A DNA stretch of 37,800 nt from Saccharospirillaceae bacterium (GCA_007116635.1 SKIB01000017.1:1-37800); one strand, 5' to 3'; shown: positions 8,517 to 17,900, counted from the stretch's first letter. A program made the numbers and translations. Notes: generated by a model not told the origin, from the letters alone.

Positions 8517-8762
8517 TCTCAAATCTCCAGAGACAACTAGGATAATCTTGCTAGCAAGCTTGGTGCAGGCAATGTCCAATTCTGTGACATCAGTTTAGTT
8601 TAGTTTTCTCTGCTCTACCCTGACTAAAACCAATAACAGCCCAGAGTAAGGCAAAAAATGTAAATTAAGCCACACAAAGCCCCATACTCAGTTGCCGTAT
8701 CTTGAAATTTACGGTAAGTTGCCATGCAAATTACAAGCTGTACTTTATTTTTGGAAGCAAAG

Positions 8763-9833
8763 ATGTCAAAGCCTTTAGAAAATGTAAACATCCTCTCAAA
8801 CGAGGTTTTGGTCACTCCTGCGCAGATCAAGCAGGACATCCCTCTGACCGAAAAAGCCAGCCAAACCATCGAAAAGGGCCGTCAGGCGGTCAAGGGCATT
8901 CTTGATCGCAAAGACAACCGCATTTTTGTGGTCATTGGCCCCTGCTCCATCCATGATGTTGACGCTGCCAAAGACTATGCTCAGCGTTTGTTAAAACTAG
9001 CCGACGAAGTCAAAGACAGCATGCAAATCATCATGCGCGTGTACTTTGAAAAACCACGCACCACCGTGGGCTGGAAGGGCTTGATCAACGATCCTTACCT
9101 CAATGATTCGTTCAAAATTCAAGATGGCCTGCACATTGGTCGCCAGTTGCTGCTCGACATCGCCGAGATGGGCATGCCAACCGCCACCGAGGCCTTGGAC
9201 CCAATTTCACCTCAGTACTTGCAAGACCTAATCAGCTGGTCAGCCATTGGTGCGCGCACCACTGAGTCACAAACCCACCGCGAAATGGCCTCGGGCCTAT
9301 CCTCACCTGTGGGCTTCAAAAACGGCACCGACGGCAGCCTGGGCGTGGCAATCAACGCTCTGCAGTCCACCAGCCATGGGCATCGCTTCTTGGGCATTGA
9401 TCAAAATGGTCAAGTGAGCGTAGTCACCACCGCAGGTAACCCCTATGGCCATGTGGTGTTGCGCGGCGGTAACGGTAAGCCTAATTACGATTCGGTTTCG
9501 GTCTCCATCTGCGAAAAAGAACTGCAAAAAGCCGGCCTGGTGCCTAACATCATGGTCGATTGCTCGCACGCCAACTCCAACAAAGACGCCAGCCTGCAGC
9601 CCCTGGTGGCTGAAAATGTGGCCAACCAAATTTTGGAGGGCAACCAGTCCATCGTTGGCCTAATGATCGAAAGCAACATTGGCTTTGGTAACCAAAACAT
9701 CCCTGCGGATCTGAGTCAGTTGCAGTATGGTGTGTCGGTGACCGATGCCTGCATCGATTGGGCCACCACTGAGCAACTGTTGCGCTCCATGCACGAAAAG
9801 CTGATCAAGGTTTTGCCTAACCGTTTTGCCTAA
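8763..9833 (+). CDS. aroF: 3-deoxy-7-phosphoheptulonate (DAHP) synthase, AroF-like (Tyr-sensitive type)
   Basis: 356 aa. It condenses phosphoenolpyruvate and erythrose 4-phosphate, the first step of the shikimate pathway, in the cytosol. Class I motifs are present: IGPCSIHD with metal ligand Cys61, RVYFEKPRTTVGWKGL (about 92-107), GARTTESQTHREMASGLS (about 163-180), PVGFKNGTDGSL, and metal ligand His268 in VDCSHANSNKD. The text follows E. coli AroF more closely than AroG or AroH (TEALDPISPQYL, SWSAIGARTTESQTHREM, GLMIESN). Asn7 and Pro147 align with residues I recall as needed for tyrosine inhibition of AroF (Asn8, Pro148), so feedback control is probably kept. The ATG at 8763 has GGAAG five bases upstream; the ATG at 8724 has no ribosome site. 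A 13-nt tandem duplication overlaps the stop codon. Confidence 0.93.
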   Translation: MSKPLENVNILSNEVLVTPAQIKQDIPLTEKASQTIEKGRQAVKGILDRKDNRIFVVIGPCSIHDVDAAKDYAQRLLKLADEVKDSMQIIMRVYFEKPRTTVGWKGLINDPYLNDSFKIQDGLHIGRQLLLDIAEMGMPTATEALDPISPQYLQDLISWSAIGARTTESQTHREMASGLSSPVGFKNGTDGSLGVAINALQSTSHGHRFLGIDQNGQVSVVTTAGNPYGHVVLRGGNGKPNYDSVSVSICEKELQKAGLVPNIMVDCSHANSNKDASLQPLVAENVANQILEGNQSIVGLMIESNIGFGNQNIPADLSQLQYGVSVTDACIDWATTEQLLRSMHEKLIKVLPNRFA

Positions 9834-9849
9834 CCGTTTTGGCTAGGGG
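9811..9849 (+). repeat. 13-nt tandem repeat across the aroF stop codon
   Basis: TTTTGCCTAACCG occurs at 9811-9823 and exactly again at 9824-9836, followed by a diverged unit TTTTGGCTAGGGG at 9837-9849. The in-frame TAA of aroF lies in the second unit. Because 13 is not a multiple of 3, the duplication changed where the gene ends. Confidence 0.85.
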
Positions 9850-9905
9850 TTTTAGCTGTCGGTTCATAACTGCCAGTCATTGTTAGACAAGTACATCTAC
9901 AAATA

Positions 9906-9930
9906 AATGGGGCGCAAGCCCTATTTTTTT
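9906..9930 (+). terminator. Rho-independent terminator of aroF
   Basis: AATGGGGC, a GCAA tetraloop and GCCCTATT form an 8-bp stem (one G-T pair), followed by a T-run ending at 9930. It lies 73 nt after the aroF stop. The T-run merges directly into the -35 element of the lexA promoter. Confidence 0.85.
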
Positions 9931-9957
9931 GCCAAGCTGTAAAATAGTGTATATAAT
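9929..9957 (+). promoter_or_regulatory. lexA promoter (sigma-70 type)
   Basis: TTGCCA (9929-9934) and a perfect TATAAT (9952-9957) are separated by 17 nt, the ideal spacing. The -10 element lies inside the LexA operator, so binding of LexA would block transcription. Confidence 0.8.
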
Positions 9958-9962
9958 TTCAG
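9947..9962 (+). promoter_or_regulatory. LexA operator (SOS box), autoregulatory
   Basis: The 16-nt site GTGTATATAATTTCAG is the gammaproteobacterial CTG-N10-CAG consensus with one end base changed (GTG for CTG) and an AT-rich centre. It covers the lexA -10 box. Immediately adjacent, 9962-9977 reads GTG-N10-CAC and could be a weaker second site, as E. coli lexA also carries two. Confidence 0.8.
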
Positions 9963-9989
9963 TGATTATATAACCACTTAGGGGCCACT

Positions 9990-10649
9990 ATGAAGCTCAC
10001 CACGCGGCAACAGCAAATTCTCGACTGGATTCGCCAGCATCAAGAACAACATGGCTACCCCCCTACTCGGGCTGAAATCGCCCAGCACTTTGGTTTTAAG
10101 TCGGCCAATGCCGCCGAAGCGCATTTACGAGCCCTGGAAAAGAAGGGCGCCATTGACATCATCGCCAATGCCTCACGCGGCATTCGCCTCAACTGGCAGG
10201 TTGCCGAAGAAACACCAGTAAGCTATCAGGCTCATCCCCAAGCCAGCAATGACGAACTCAACGGTCAGGCGAACGACTTACCCGTCCTTGGCCGAGTGGC
10301 TGCTGGTGGGCCCATCTTCAGTGAGCAGCACATTGATCAACGCTTGCAGATCCCACCCAGCCTCTTTTCCCCTGCTGCGCATTATCTTCTGCGCGTCCAG
10401 GGTTTAAGCATGAAGGACGCAGGCATACTGGAAGACGACATGATCGCCGTGCACCGCACCAGCAAAGCCCGTTCAGGGGACATCGTTATTGCACGGCTAG
10501 ACGATGAGGTCACGGTGAAGCGCTTACAGCAACAGGGCAAGCAGATTCTGCTGCTACCGGAAAACGCCGAGCTTAGCCCAATTGAGATTAAACCCGGGCA
10601 AGACTTTGTCATTGAGGGTGTGTGCGTCGGGGTGATTCGCCGCCACTAG
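9990..10649 (+). CDS. lexA: LexA: SOS response repressor/autoprotease
   Basis: 219 aa, slightly longer than the 202 aa of E. coli because of a longer linker. The N-terminal winged helix starts MKLTTRQQQILDWIRQHQ and contains PPTRAEIAQHFGFKSANAAE (about 24-43), the DNA-reading part. The S24 peptidase domain shows the self-cleavage site Ala105-Gly106 in GRVAAGGPI, catalytic Ser140 (VQGLSMKD) and Lys177 (DDEVTVKRL). RecA filaments trigger cleavage and release of SOS genes. A LexA box overlaps its promoter, so it is autoregulated. No sulA, recA or dinB gene is adjacent; the next gene is convergent rlmL. Confidence 0.97.
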   Translation: MKLTTRQQQILDWIRQHQEQHGYPPTRAEIAQHFGFKSANAAEAHLRALEKKGAIDIIANASRGIRLNWQVAEETPVSYQAHPQASNDELNGQANDLPVLGRVAAGGPIFSEQHIDQRLQIPPSLFSPAAHYLLRVQGLSMKDAGILEDDMIAVHRTSKARSGDIVIARLDDEVTVKRLQQQGKQILLLPENAELSPIEIKPGQDFVIEGVCVGVIRRH

Positions 10650-10705
10650 CCCGCACGAATGCAACGGGCTGGCGTGAGGTTTCGCTTGCAGTCAATGGTG
10701 CATTA

Positions 10706-10731
10706 GATCCTGCGACTACGCGCAGGATGAC
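10706..10731. repeat. REP-like palindrome
   Basis: GATCCTGCG and CGCAGGATGAC arms around ACTACG, in the 124-nt gap between convergent lexA and rlmL. A half copy (TGCGCAGGATGAC) follows at 10741-10753. Confidence 0.85.
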
Positions 10732-10773
10732 TAAGTAAGGTGCGCAGGATGACAGAGCAAGAGATATTAGCCC

Positions 10774-12885
10774 CTACTTAGCCAACAAATGCCAGCACTG
10801 GTGGATTTTTGGATTGCGCTTGAAGTCAAAATCCTTGCTCTTATCCGCCATAAAATGCACCTGATAGCGTTCTTCCAACTCCGGCGCCAGCTTAAAGCGC
10901 CGATAGTTGTTGCTGAACACCAAGCGCCCGCCCGGCAATAAATGGCGCATGGCCTTATCGACTAGCTGAGCATGATCGCGCTGCACATCGAACACCTCCT
11001 CCATACGCTTGGAATTGGAAAAGGTAGGCGGATCCAGAAATATCAGATCAAAACGCTCGCTGAGTGGCAACTCCATCAACCATTGCAGCACATCGGCCTG
11101 AATGAACTCATGGGCTTCGAGTGGCAGTTGATTAAGGTGGAAGTTGCGTTTTGCCCATTGCAGGTAGGTAGCCGAGAGATCCACACTGGTGGTGCGCGCA
11201 CCGGCAAAGGCGGCGTGCAAACTGGCGGTGGCGGTGTAGGCAAAGAGGTTCAAAAAGGTTTTTGGTCGCTGTTTGGCCATCCACAGCCGAGTGCTGCGAT
11301 GATCCAAAAACAAGCCGGTATCCAGGTAATCACTGAGGTTGCAGATGATCTGCACCGGACCTTCTTGCACCAGCACTTCCACGCGCTTGTCGTCTTGGCG
11401 CTGATACTGCTCTTTGCCCTTTTGCCGCTGGCGTCTTTTGATGTGAATGTCATCGGCGCGCAATTGCAATACTTCGGCAATGCGATTCACCGCCGCGCTG
11501 AAGCGCTGCTCGGCCTTGATGGGGTCAATGCTCTTTGGGGCCGCGTATTCCTGCACATGCACCTGACCTGCGTAATAGTCCACCGCCAGAGCATAGTCGG
11601 GTAAGTCGGCATCATACACCCGCCAGGCCGTGGTCGGCACGCGCTTAGCGTCTTTCTGCCCTTTTTGCCAGTTCTTACGCAGGCGATTGGCAAAGTCTTC
11701 AGCGCCAACAGGTGCATGACTAGGGGTTCGCAAGGCTTTGCTTAGATCGTAATGCTGCAACAAGACCTCAAGCGCGCCGTTACGCAGGCGGTGTTGTTTG
11801 CCCGGTGCACAGGGAATTTGCTTGAGCAATTGCAAATCGGAGCTGAGCACCACCAAGCGGCCATCTGCAGCTTGACGATGTGCCGCCTCACCCAACTGCT
11901 GATACACAGGCACCAGCTCTGGCTGCTGACCCAAACGCTCACCATAGGGCGGATTGGTCACTACCAAGCAAGGCGCAAGCATGGGCTGCTGCCAGTCGGC
12001 CACTTCGCCCTGCTCTAGCATGGGCTCTTTGATACCAATGGCTTGCAGATGCCTTTTGCTGGCGATCACCGCACCCAGATTCTGGTCACGGCCATACAGT
12101 TTTGGCAACTGCTGCATGCCTTGCTCGCGTCTGGCTCTGGCTTGCTGTTGCAAATCGGCCCACAGGTCCACATCGTGCTGCAACCAGGCATTGATGCCCC
12201 AGTAATGACGAAACAATCCTGGGGCGCTGTCGGTGGCCATCAGGGCCGCTTCGGTCAGCAGGGTACCGGAACCACAGAAAGGGTCCATCAGTGACCAGCC
12301 TTCGGCCGCCAAGCTTGGCCATTGGGCACGCAGCAGTAAGGCAGCGGCAAGGGTTTCTTTCAAGGGCGCGGGGCCACCGGAAATTCGATAGCCACGGCGG
12401 TGCAAACCTTCTCCGGCCATGTCGAGACCAAAGTAAAGATGCTCACCCCGCACTCGGGCATCGATCAGAATGTCGGGCGCGTCCTTGACTACCGATGGGC
12501 GCTCACCGGAACGATCACGAAAATGATCAGCAATGGCATCCTTTACCCGCAAGGTGGCAAAGCGGGCATCGTCCAAGCCAGCCAACTGGCCACTGAAGCG
12601 CACCTTAAAGCTGCAATTGGGGCGCATGTGCTCGTGCCAAGGCACCTGCCGGCAAAGGTCATACAGCTGGTCCAGATGTGTAATGCGGCTTTGTTGCAGT
12701 TGCAAAATGAGGGTGCTGGCGACACGGCTCCAAAGCAACAAATGATAGAGCTGCGCTAAATTGCCCTCCACCTGGACCACGGAACCCTTTTGTTGCAGCA
12801 CGCTTAGGCCTGCCTGATCGATTTCTTGGCGCACAAGGTCGTCAATGAATTCCGCACCCACAACCCAAGCCAAATAGTTATTCAT
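10774..12885 (-). CDS. rlmL: RlmKL: bifunctional 23S rRNA m2G2445 / m7G2069 methyltransferase
   Basis: 703 aa from the chosen start, against 702 in E. coli as I recall. The N-terminal part carries a THUMP-type RNA-binding region (about 45-155), then the RlmL methyltransferase with PFCGSGTLLTEAALMA and VTNPPYGERLG, which makes m2G2445. The C-terminal RlmK methyltransferase has NLFAYTATASLHAAFAGA and FLDPPTFSNSKRM, making m7G2069. Both act on the peptidyl-transferase-centre region of 23S rRNA during 50S assembly and use S-adenosylmethionine. I start at the ATG at 12885 (MNNYLAWVVGAEFIDDL), which matches the family N-terminus; the open frame up to 12963 adds 26 residues without similarity. It is divergent from rmf, another ribosome-related gene. 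Confidence 0.95.
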   Translation of the reverse strand: MNNYLAWVVGAEFIDDLVRQEIDQAGLSVLQQKGSVVQVEGNLAQLYHLLLWSRVASTLILQLQQSRITHLDQLYDLCRQVPWHEHMRPNCSFKVRFSGQLAGLDDARFATLRVKDAIADHFRDRSGERPSVVKDAPDILIDARVRGEHLYFGLDMAGEGLHRRGYRISGGPAPLKETLAAALLLRAQWPSLAAEGWSLMDPFCGSGTLLTEAALMATDSAPGLFRHYWGINAWLQHDVDLWADLQQQARARREQGMQQLPKLYGRDQNLGAVIASKRHLQAIGIKEPMLEQGEVADWQQPMLAPCLVVTNPPYGERLGQQPELVPVYQQLGEAAHRQAADGRLVVLSSDLQLLKQIPCAPGKQHRLRNGALEVLLQHYDLSKALRTPSHAPVGAEDFANRLRKNWQKGQKDAKRVPTTAWRVYDADLPDYALAVDYYAGQVHVQEYAAPKSIDPIKAEQRFSAAVNRIAEVLQLRADDIHIKRRQRQKGKEQYQRQDDKRVEVLVQEGPVQIICNLSDYLDTGLFLDHRSTRLWMAKQRPKTFLNLFAYTATASLHAAFAGARTTSVDLSATYLQWAKRNFHLNQLPLEAHEFIQADVLQWLMELPLSERFDLIFLDPPTFSNSKRMEEVFDVQRDHAQLVDKAMRHLLPGGRLVFSNNYRRFKLAPELEERYQVHFMADKSKDFDFKRNPKIHQCWHLLAK

Positions 12886-13009
12886 ATACCAAATCACTCT
12901 AAAAATAGTATTACTAGCGCTAAAAACTCTTAGACGCCTAGTCCGAGCCACCACCAATGACATAAAAAAGTCATAAATATAAGCAAGTTAGCGCAGCCTG
13001 CCGCTTATT

Positions 13010-13024
13010 ATCACACTTTGTGAT
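13010..13024. promoter_or_regulatory. Operator-like inverted repeat upstream of rmf
   Basis: ATCACA-CTT-TGTGAT is a perfect 6-bp inverted repeat with a 3-nt centre in the AT-rich 270-nt gap between divergent rlmL and rmf. The half-sites resemble CRP-like TGTGA but the spacing is not that of a CRP site. The regulator is unknown. Confidence 0.4.
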
Positions 13025-13092
13025 TAAAAAATAACCTTTTATGCCAAATAAATAGTCGACCAATCACCTAATTGCTGCCAAAACTGTAAAGG

Positions 13093-13114
13093 CATTGATC
13101 AGCAACAATCAATG
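13093..13114. promoter_or_regulatory. Inverted repeat in the rmf leader region
   Basis: CATTGAT (13093-13099) and ATCAATG (13108-13114) form a 7-bp inverted repeat ending about 40 nt before the rmf start. It could be an operator or a 5' mRNA hairpin; no match to a known site is claimed. Confidence 0.4.
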
Positions 13115-13155
13115 AGGATCATTGCAATAAACACTCACAACGAGGTGATTGATCT

Positions 13156-13383
13156 ATGAAGAGACAAAAACGCGATCCAATTGAACGTGCCTTCGAGCGC
13201 GGCTACCAAATTGGTTTAGCCGGCAAGTCAAAAAGTCTTTGCCCAACCGAAACTGGCCCCAGCCATCAAGAATGGCTTAATGGCTGGCGTCAGGGTCGTG
13301 ACGATTATTGGGGCGGCATGAAACCCATGTCGGCCAGCTCATTGGCCAGCGTTAACCGCGTTATTATCCACCATCAACACTAA
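13156..13383 (+). CDS. rmf: RMF: ribosome modulation factor
   Basis: 75 aa. The N-terminus MKRQKRDPIERAFERGYQIG and the following AGKSKSLCP and WLNGWRQGRDDYW follow the E. coli RMF pattern closely. RMF binds 30S subunits in stationary phase and drives formation of inactive 100S ribosome dimers. E. coli RMF has 55 residues; here about 20 extra residues (MSASSLASVNRVIIHHQH-like tail) follow the conserved core. GAGGTG lies 8 nt before the ATG. A hairpin downstream (13395-13415) probably ends the transcript. It is a single-gene unit, divergent from rlmL. Confidence 0.95.
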   Translation: MKRQKRDPIERAFERGYQIGLAGKSKSLCPTETGPSHQEWLNGWRQGRDDYWGGMKPMSASSLASVNRVIIHHQH

Positions 13384-13394
13384 TTCACCCGGCC

Positions 13395-13418
13395 TGACCC
13401 TAGAGACTAGGGTCAGTT
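13395..13418 (+). terminator. Probable terminator of rmf
   Basis: TGACCCTA, loop GAGAC, TAGGGTCA form a perfect 8-bp stem 12 nt after the rmf stop; only a weak T-tract (GTTTC) follows. Confidence 0.6.
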
Positions 13419-13481
13419 TCAAATCTCGGCTGTAGCAAGCTCTTTCCTTCCGCTCACCAGCGCCTCACCCAAGCCCTTGTT

Positions 13482-13511
13482 AAAGAAAAACTCTAGGCTG
13501 GGTATAGCCAG
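13482..13511 (-). terminator. Probable terminator of pyrD
   Basis: On the minus strand, right after the pyrD stop, CTGGCT pairs with AGCCTAG (one bulged base) and is followed by AGTTTTTCTTT. Confidence 0.5.
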
Positions 13512-13513
13512 GA

Positions 13514-14554
13514 TCAGCTGCTCGCCGCACTCTTGGCAACAAAGCCATTCGTGGCCTGCACCGCTTGCTTGATTAACTCCGGCCCTTGATAAATAAAGCC
13601 GCTGTAGATTTGCACAAGATTGGCACCCAGGCGTAGCTTTTCCAGAGCGTCCTCTGCCTTGGTGACCCCGCCCACGGCAATGACCGGCAAACGGCCATTG
13701 GCAGCCTTGACGATCACTTCCAGCTTATCATTGGCCAGAGCCAAGAGTGGCGCACCACTTAGGCCACCGGCCTGCTCGGCCAAGGGATTCCCGGCCACTG
13801 GCTCGCGGCTCACGGTGGTGTTGGTGGCAATGATACCGTCCATGCCATGAGCAATCAGCTGCTCCACCACCTGCTCTAGGTCTTGGTCGCTCATGTCAGG
13901 CGCCAGCTTAACGGCAATGGGCACCACTTTGTCATGCTGGGCTTGCAACTGGCGACGACGATCATCGATGCCCTGCAACAACACTTTAAGCGGCTCGCCA
14001 AACTGCAAATCACGCAGGCCTGGGGTGTTGGGTGACGACAGGTTAATGGTGATGTAATCCGCCACTTCCCATGCTTTGTCCATGCAATACTGATAATCGG
14101 CCAGGGCTTGGTCATCAGGGGTGTCTTTGTTCTTGCCAATGTTGATGCCGATGACACCAGCAAACTCGGCGGCGCGCACGCGCTCGACCAAATAGTCCAC
14201 GCCCTTGTTGTTGAAGCCCATTCGGTTGATGATGGCCTGATCTTCAATCAAGCGGAACAGCCGAGGCTTGGGGTTACCTGCTTGTGGCCTAGGGGTCACG
14301 GTACCCAACTCCAGATGACCAAAACCCATACGGCCAAGGGCATCAATGGCATCGCCATTTTTGTCCAACCCTGCGGCCAGGCCAATGCTGTTGGCAAAGG
14401 TCAAACCCATGAGCTCCACTGGCTGTTGATCCAGAGGCTTGTACACCAAAGGCAGGATTTTCAAGCGCTCGGCCATGGCTAACCCATCGATGCTTAGGTC
14501 ATGGGCCGTTTCGGCAGAGAGTTTAAACAGCAGGGATCGTGCAAGTGAGTACAT
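13514..14554 (-). CDS. pyrD: Dihydroorotate dehydrogenase, class 2 (quinone-dependent)
   Basis: 346 aa. It oxidises dihydroorotate to orotate in pyrimidine synthesis and passes electrons to membrane quinone. The N-terminal amphipathic helix region (MYSLARSLLFKLSAETAHDL) is the membrane-binding part that marks class 2. Key motifs are GLAAGLDKNGDAIDALGRMGFG (about 58-79), GTVTPRPQ, INRMGFNNKGVD, GINIGKNKDTP, and NLSSPNTPGLR with the catalytic base Ser174 (Ser175 in E. coli). FMN-phosphate binding is provided by AVGGVTKAEDA and VQIYSGFIYQGP near the C-terminus. The ATG at 14554 has GGAGG seven bases upstream; the TTG at 14560 is not needed. It lies 143 nt downstream of the DUF2835 gene on the same strand. 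Confidence 0.97.
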   Translation of the reverse strand: MYSLARSLLFKLSAETAHDLSIDGLAMAERLKILPLVYKPLDQQPVELMGLTFANSIGLAAGLDKNGDAIDALGRMGFGHLELGTVTPRPQAGNPKPRLFRLIEDQAIINRMGFNNKGVDYLVERVRAAEFAGVIGINIGKNKDTPDDQALADYQYCMDKAWEVADYITINLSSPNTPGLRDLQFGEPLKVLLQGIDDRRRQLQAQHDKVVPIAVKLAPDMSDQDLEQVVEQLIAHGMDGIIATNTTVSREPVAGNPLAEQAGGLSGAPLLALANDKLEVIVKAANGRLPVIAVGGVTKAEDALEKLRLGANLVQIYSGFIYQGPELIKQAVQATNGFVAKSAASS

Positions 14555-14697
14555 AGGCAAACCTCCAAAATTTGTCCTAGTATATTAGCATCCACCCGGA
14601 GGGTATAGGGCTGGAGCAACTGTTAGCCACTTCCAATATAACAGGAGCACTGGTCAGCTAAGGTCGATACTGACATGAATCAAGGACCGGATTGACC

Positions 14698-14937
14698 TCA
14701 GGCCAAACGCTGCACCTCGACATAGCGCATTTGCTCATTAAAAAATAAGCGGAAATGGCCAATTAGGCCTTGGTGCAACACATAGGGCTGCATGACATTG
14801 GCAGGGAATCGTACCCTCTTACCGTTATCGGCAGTGGCAATGATGGCGTCAACCTCACCGCGATAGAGCACCAGCCATTCGTCTGGCGCAATGTTCAGCC
14901 TAACATCAAAATAATAGAGCTCAGCTTCAGGACTCAT
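14698..14937 (-). CDS. DUF2835 family protein
   Basis: 79 aa. The pattern Y-F-D-V-R-L-N-I ... EWLVLYRGEVDAIIATADNG-KRVRFPANVMQPYV-x-H-x-G-L-x-G-H-F matches my knowledge of DUF2835, a small soluble family common in Pseudomonas and relatives. Its function is unknown. The ATG at 14937 overlaps the end of gdhB by 11 nt, so the two are probably translated from one message. Confidence 0.85.
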   Translation of the reverse strand: MSPEAELYYFDVRLNIAPDEWLVLYRGEVDAIIATADNGKRVRFPANVMQPYVLHQGLIGHFRLFFNEQMRYVEVQRLA

Positions 14938-17900
14938 ACAGGGCCACCAACTCGGATAATTGGCGCAATGCTACACTGAAGAGGGCTAATTCCAAAGAAG
15001 TGCTCTGTTCTATTTCTTGCAGTAGGGATTGCCAACTCACCAAGGGCGCTGACTCGTTGTTGTCCAATAGACTGCTATGGGTCTGTTGCGTTTCATCCTG
15101 AGCTTTGTTTTGGGTAGCGTAACCCTGTTCCAACAAAGCTAAAGTAAATTGGCTATGCAAACGCTGTAAATCGTCACGCATGCTTTCACGCGCAAGCATC
15201 TGCCACTGACTGTCCACCTGCAATTGATTCATTAACTGACGGAGTAAAGACAACGACAGCTCTTTATCAATCTGATGATAGAGCTGCACCACCTTAGACA
15301 GAGGCGCGCCACTTTGCTCACTAAGGCTAATCATATCCAAGCCATTTACAAAATAGTCGACACTGGCCAGGGTCAAGCACAGGGGCTCAGGCACAGCCTG
15401 TGCTTGCCATTGGTCAAAGCGGCTTTGCCACTGTGGGTATCGGGGCATATAGGATGGCAGTAACACTAACAGTTGCTCTAAGCCCTGACGATAAAGTGAG
15501 ATCCATTTATCATCGCTAAGGTGCAGTCGATGGCGACGCAGATACCAACGACAACTATGACGCAACCAGCGCAATAGCTGCAGCCCCATCTCTGTCTGCA
15601 CTTGAAAATCAACCTTATGGTCCAGTTCAGCAATGGCGTACCAGTGTTGACGAAGCTGCACTATTTGCTCACAGGCTACATAGGCCAATACTGACTCTTC
15701 TAGGTTACATCCCGTAGACAATAACAGCCTTTCTACCAGGGTTAACCCGCCCAGATTCACAAGCTCATTAGCTAACTCCGTAGCCACCAATTCGTCAATT
15801 AGAGGGTGGCTAGCAATGGCTGCCTGATAGCCTTGACCGATGCGCGCCGGAAAGGCATGTTTGGCATAGCGCAATAACTGTGGTTCACGCGACAATTTAA
15901 GGGCAATGAATTGCTCCTTCAGCTCACCCTTAACCAGAGACAACAACAGGGCAACTTCAGGAGCCGTGAAACCGCTGTATTGCTGCTGACGTTGATTCAG
16001 CTCATGATCATCGGGGAGACTATCAAGCTGGCGCGATAAACGGCCACGATTTTCCAGTTTGAGTAATAGACGATGATACTCATCAAATTTAGTGGCCGAC
16101 TCAACACGGCTAAGACTAATGATCCTGGCCTGTAAGTAATTACTCTCTAGTACTAAATCTGCAATATCCTCAGTCATGGACAGCAGTAATTGGTTACGCT
16201 GCTTGGCAGTAAGGTCACCTTGACGCTGTACTTGGTCAAGCAGGATTTTGACATTGACTTCATGGTCAGAACAATCAACCCCTGCGGCATTGTCAATAAA
16301 GTCTGTAAAACATCTCCCACCCTGCAAGCAGTACTCAACCCTTGCCAACTGAGTAAGACCTAGATTACCACCCTCACCTATCACCCGCGCACCAAGCTGT
16401 TGAGCATTGATGCGCAGACCGTCATTGGCTTTATCACCCACGTCTTGGTGTTGCTCGCTACTGGCTTTAACATAGGTGCCAATACCACCGTTCCAAAGTA
16501 GGTCGACTTTAGCTCGTAAAATAGCACTGAGAATCTCATTTGCGGTATAGGCCTGATCAGGCTGCAAGGTGAGCAAGGCAGCAGCAGATTTTGAAAGCTT
16601 GATCGACTTACTGCTGCGTGAGTATATACCGCCACCCGTGGAAATCAGGGTTTGATTGTAGTCTTCCCAGCTGGAACGAGGCAGCAAAAACAGTCTCTGG
16701 CGCTCATGAAAACTAAGCTCAGGATCTGGGTCTGGGTCAATGAAGATATGTTGATGGTTAAAGGCAGCCACTAACTTGATTTGCTTTGATAACAGCAGGC
16801 CATTACCAAATACATCACCAGCCATATCGCCGATGCCGACCACACGAATGGGTTGCTGCTGCACATCAAGGCCAAGGGATTGGAAGTGATGCTGTACACT
16901 TCGCCATGCACCACGTGCAGTGATGCCCATCTTCTTGTGGTCATACCCTTGGCTGCCACCTGAGGCAAAGGCATCCCCTAGCCAAAAATTAAAGTCCGCG
17001 GCCACGGCATTGGCCAGATCGGAGAAGGTGGCTGTGCCCTTATCGGCCGCAACGACAAGATAGGGGTCAGCCTGATCTTGAATCCGACAGTGGGGCGGCG
17101 AAAGCAACTGTTGATCTTGCAAATTATCCGTTAAACAGAGTAACCCGGAGATAAACAAGCGATAACAATCCTGCGCCTCTTGCAGTTGCTGCTGTCGGTC
17201 GTGCAACTGTGGGCAATGCTTGGCAACAAATCCTCCCTTAGCGCCAACAGGAACAATGACAGAGTTTTTTACTTGCTGCGCCTTTACCAATCCCAAGACC
17301 TCGGTGCGGTAGTCTTCAAAACGGTCACTCCAGCGCAAGCCGCCTCTGGCAACCATACCAAAGCGGAAGTGCACCCCCTCGACCCTTGGCGAATAAACAA
17401 AGATCTCAAACTTTGGATGTGGCTTAGGTGCAGCTGGAATCTGGGCAGGCTGAATTTTTAAGCTCAACAGCGGCAGCTCAGGCCCTGAGCCAAGGTATTG
17501 GTAATAGTTAGTGCGTACTGTGACCATAATGATGGCTTGGTATTGCCGAAGCAGGCGATCATCAGTTAAAGAACTAACTTGCTGATACGAATCCTCTAAC
17601 TCGGTTAAAATGGCATTGACTGACTCGTCAGTGGAAGACTCAAGTTTTGCAGGGTCGAAACGCTCAGCAAACAATTGCAATAACAGTAAGGATGTTTGCC
17701 CATGCTGACGTAGCGCTTCAGAAATGTATTGCTCGGACAAACCGAAACGCAACTGCTTAAGATACTTAGCAAGGGTGCGTAGCAAATGAACCTGACGCCA
17801 GTTAAGAGCCAAAGGCAGGAGCAAACGATTAAACCCATCGTTGTCGGCCAGATTATACCAGGTGGCATTCAGGGCCTGCACAAACTCCGGCCCTGCCTTT

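Noticed and set aside
8600-8762. TyrR boxes upstream of aroF
   Set aside because: TGTAAA-like half-sites occur but no pair fits TGTAAA-N6-TTTACA well.
8624-8869. 81-codon minus-strand ORF upstream of aroF
   Set aside because: It overlaps the start of aroF antisense, has no ribosome site and looks like random translation.
10972-11604. 210-codon plus-strand ORF
   Set aside because: It is fully antisense to rlmL, whose translation matches a known family end to end; no ribosome site or recognisable domain.
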